Source: an uncultured Bacilli bacterium (GTDB lineage: Bacteria > Bacillota_I > Bacilli_A > RF39 > UBA660). From it: a stretch of 13,691 bases of DNA. The DNA lies in contig CAKPRO010000018.1 of the NCBI GenBank assembly GCA_934182615.1, forward strand, positions 1 through 13,691. Reading direction: 5' to 3'. Below the pieces are notes generated by a model. It was not told where the DNA came from. It saw only the letters and a program-made list of their open reading frames with translations, and made no database searches. Shown here one piece after another: positions 12,461 through 13,691 of the stretch; position 1 is the stretch's first letter, and every line of letters begins with the position of its first letter. A program made the translations under genes and the position numbers.

Positions 12461-12487
12461 TAATAATAACAAAGTTACTAGAGAGTA

Positions 12488-12575
12488 TTAAGATTCTTGT
12501 AATTGTTTTTTAGATTGTTCACTAAACTTTTCTACATTTTATTTTATCATAACTATCATTACAATTATTATTCAT
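12488..12575 (-). pseudogene. Micro-ORF after the four-TM protein, apparently frameshifted
   Basis: The ATG at 12575 has a strong AAAAGGAG ribosome binding site that begins right after the stop of the membrane protein, so translation is likely. As it stands it gives 17 residues (MNNNCNDSYDKIKCRKV) to a TAG at 12522-12524. The next frame encodes VEKFSEQSKKQLQES up to a TAA at 12488-12490, a protein-like, charged sequence. Removing one A from the run at 12537-12540 would join them into a 28-aa peptide. Either a short real peptide with a mutated tail or chance; not recognised. Confidence 0.4.
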
Positions 12576-12591
12576 TATTTTTCTCCTTTTA

Positions 12592-13083
12592 TTAATACCT
12601 AGATTTATTTCTAATTATAAAAAGAAATATCGGTCTTAATAAACCAAAAGATAAGATATTAAATATAGTTAATATATCTCCATATTTATTTGTATGACTA
12701 ATATATATTTTATGTGATATTATTGTATCTAATATAAAAGTAATTATTAAACTAATTATTAATATAATAAATAAAACTATTTCTAATTCTTTATGAATAT
12801 AAAAATAAATACCTAAACAAATTGATACAAATGATAAAATTCCCGATATAATACCCATTATTTTATTACCCGCTATTGAACCTAATAAATATTTATTATA
12901 AAAAGGTATCCAAGCAGTAAAAGTATTTTTATATCCCATATTTTTACTCATACACATAATTGAAATACCTTCAAAGGTATAACTTATTACTATATATAAT
13001 ATAATAGCTACAAAAATAGTAATAAAGAATATATATAAAAATAATAATATATTCATAAGAACTATAACACTAAGTCCTCCCAT
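12592..13083 (-). CDS. Small multi-pass membrane protein, 163 aa
   Basis: Four hydrophobic spans are visible: residues about 5-30, 60-85, 88-112 and 130-155. A short loop NMGYKNTFTAWIPFYNKYLLG lies between the first and second. The 'WIPFYNKYLLG' loop is a motif I associate with small uncharacterised membrane proteins of Bacillota; no enzymatic residues are evident. I prefer the ATG at 13083, which has GAGGAG 8-9 nt upstream, over the GTG at 13092, which overlaps the end of that ribosome binding site. The gene follows the frameshifted two-TM protein by 16 bp and is followed at once by a micro-ORF, so these form one transcript. Function unknown. Confidence 0.75.
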   Translation of the reverse strand: MGGLSVIVLMNILLFLYIFFITIFVAIILYIVISYTFEGISIMCMSKNMGYKNTFTAWIPFYNKYLLGSIAGNKIMGIISGILSFVSICLGIYFYIHKELEIVLFIILIISLIITFILDTIISHKIYISHTNKYGDILTIFNILSFGLLRPIFLFIIRNKSRY

Positions 13084-13099
13084 AATATTCACTCCTCTA

Positions 13100-13361
13100 C
13101 TAATTCTTATTTTTTTTATCTTTATTATTTTTAGACATATAAGCTACTAGTAAAATTATACCAATAAAATTACATCCAATTGATAACCCTACTAATAAAC
13201 CACTACTAAATTTTCCAAAATTACTTGTTTCATTTCCTGAAAAAAATGTAAATGCTAAATATAATAAATTTCTTAAAACAATTAAGAATGTTCCTATTTT
13301 AGTTGGTTCATTTTAAATACCACATTTCTTTATTTTTGAAATCTTTAATCCACTTTAACAT
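13100..13361 (-). pseudogene. Two-TM membrane protein broken by a one-base frameshift
   Basis: The ATG at 13361 has an AAAAAAGGAAA ribosome binding site and encodes MLKWIKDFKNKEMWYLK before a TGA at 13308-13310. The adjacent frame then runs open from 13309 to a TAG at 13100-13102. It starts NEPTKIGTF, contains LIVLRNLLYLAFTFF and SSGLLVGLSIGCNFIGIILL (two hydrophobic spans) and ends in a Lys/Asn-rich tail, all protein-like. This second frame has no start codon of its own. Removing one A from the run at 13311-13314 would fuse them into about 86 residues (...MWYLNEPTKIG...). It is therefore a broken gene, or an intact one with a sequencing error. Not a recognised family. Confidence 0.65.
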
Positions 13362-13395
13362 ATTTTCCTTTTTTCTAATAAATTGTAATTTTTCG

Positions 13396-13599
13396 TTATA
13401 TCTTATTGAAAATTACTGTCTTTTCTTTCATAGATACTTTACCATCTTCATATCCAAATTCTTTTGCTTCTTTCTTGTAAGTTAAAAATGAATGGTCTAT
13501 TTCAAATCCTATAATATTTTTGATTTCTTCATAAGATAATTTATAATTTTCTTTATTATTTTCTTTTAAATACTTCCATAATGGTTCGTACTTGCTCAT
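13396..13599 (-). CDS. Hypothetical protein of a conserved small type, 67 aa
   Basis: Starts MSKYEPLWKYLKEN and has SYEEIKNIIGFEIDHSFLTYKKEAKEFGY, then a short KVSMKEKTVIFNKI strand-like end. It is soluble and has no signal peptide. The pattern 'KYxPLxxYL...LSxxEIxxIxGFxIxxSxL' is one I associate with a widespread uncharacterised small family (DUF-type, sometimes next to restriction or regulatory genes); a function is not known to me. The ATG at 13599 has a perfect AGGAGGT ribosome binding site. A 20-bp palindrome lies between the predicted promoter and this site, so expression is probably regulated. The frameshifted membrane gene follows 34 bp downstream of its stop. Confidence 0.75.
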   Translation of the reverse strand: MSKYEPLWKYLKENNKENYKLSYEEIKNIIGFEIDHSFLTYKKEAKEFGYEDGKVSMKEKTVIFNKI

Positions 13600-13610
13600 T
13601 GTTACCTCCT

Positions 13611-13630
13611 AGACAAATTGTAATTTGTCT
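13611..13630. promoter_or_regulatory. 20-bp palindrome at the start of the 67-aa gene transcript
   Basis: agacaaatt (13611-13619), two central bases, aatttgtct (13622-13630): perfect 9-bp arms. It sits directly downstream of the -10 box and next to the ribosome binding site (13604-13610). It could be a repressor operator or an RNA hairpin controlling translation. Confidence 0.6.
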
Positions 13631-13636
13631 TTTACA

Positions 13637-13645
13637 ATAATAGCA
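13637..13645 (-). promoter_or_regulatory. Extended -10 promoter of the 67-aa gene
   Basis: Minus strand TGCTATTAT (TG at 13644-13645, TATTAT 13637-13642). No clear -35. The predicted start is near 13630, at the edge of the palindrome. Confidence 0.4.
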
Positions 13646-13691
13646 TAAAAAAGAAAAGTAGTTATTGTTAATCAACTATTGCATTTTTCTA

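Noticed and set aside
13303..13485. Plus-strand open frame rich in Phe/Leu near the right end
   Set aside because: Antisense to the 67-aa gene and the frameshifted membrane gene, with no ribosome binding site.
1..13691. TGA read as tryptophan (Mycoplasma-type code), considered because of the low GC
   Set aside because: Tryptophans are TGG (for example in tag), and TGA ends several genes properly, such as the third pilin gene and the antitoxin's original frame.

Overview
The window is very AT-rich, uses TGG for tryptophan and TGA as a true stop, and has strong AGGAGG-type ribosome binding sites. It carries an alpha/beta-type small acid-soluble spore protein, so the source is most likely an endospore-forming, low-GC member of the Bacillota. 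The BspA-like leucine-rich surface protein and several short proteins of a kind familiar from uncultured gut Bacilli/Clostridia suggest a gut lineage. No rRNA, tRNA, CRISPR array or insertion sequence was seen, and almost every gene is on the minus strand.

From left to right: (1) 1-2061 is a surface-protein operon. It holds a BspA-like LRR protein and the start of a second secreted protein with a similar N-terminus, behind a recognisable promoter and a leader of about 285 nt. The leader contains a long stem, a short ORF with a G9 tract and a nested hairpin. (2) 2158-2484 is a monocistronic spore-protein gene. (3) 2507-4981 is an operon of three tandem type IV pilin-like proteins followed by thiI. 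(4) 4988-5578, on the plus strand, is a DinJ/RelB-YafQ toxin-antitoxin pair whose antitoxin is frameshifted. (5) 5598-8186 is mutS, which shares a bidirectional terminator with yafQ. (6) 8255-8547 is a compact locus resembling a type I toxin-antitoxin system: a promoter-small RNA-terminator unit on the plus strand converges on two overlapping micro-ORFs on the minus strand, and complementary arms flank the whole arrangement. (7) 8643-10355 is an AbrB-like regulator plus ABC ATPase and permease operon, whose promoter is covered by four 9-bp direct repeats. (8) 10370-11701 is tag (3-methyladenine glycosylase I), translationally overlapped by a Qnr/MfpA-like pentapeptide-repeat protein. (9) 11765-12460 holds an unknown 85-aa protein and csaA. 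(10) 12488-13645 is a cluster of short proteins: a 67-aa conserved-type protein behind a perfect palindrome, a frameshifted two-TM membrane protein, a four-TM membrane protein and a broken micro-ORF.

The window mixes housekeeping functions (mutS, thiI, tag, csaA) with accessory ones. The best candidate for an undescribed system is the type I TA-like locus at 8255-8547. Next are the repeat operator of the AbrB-ABC operon and the structured leader of the LRR surface protein. Three separate reading frames (5158-5164, 12537-12540, 13311-13314) would each be restored by removing a single A from an A-run on the coding strand. This is either real gene decay or an assembly artefact.
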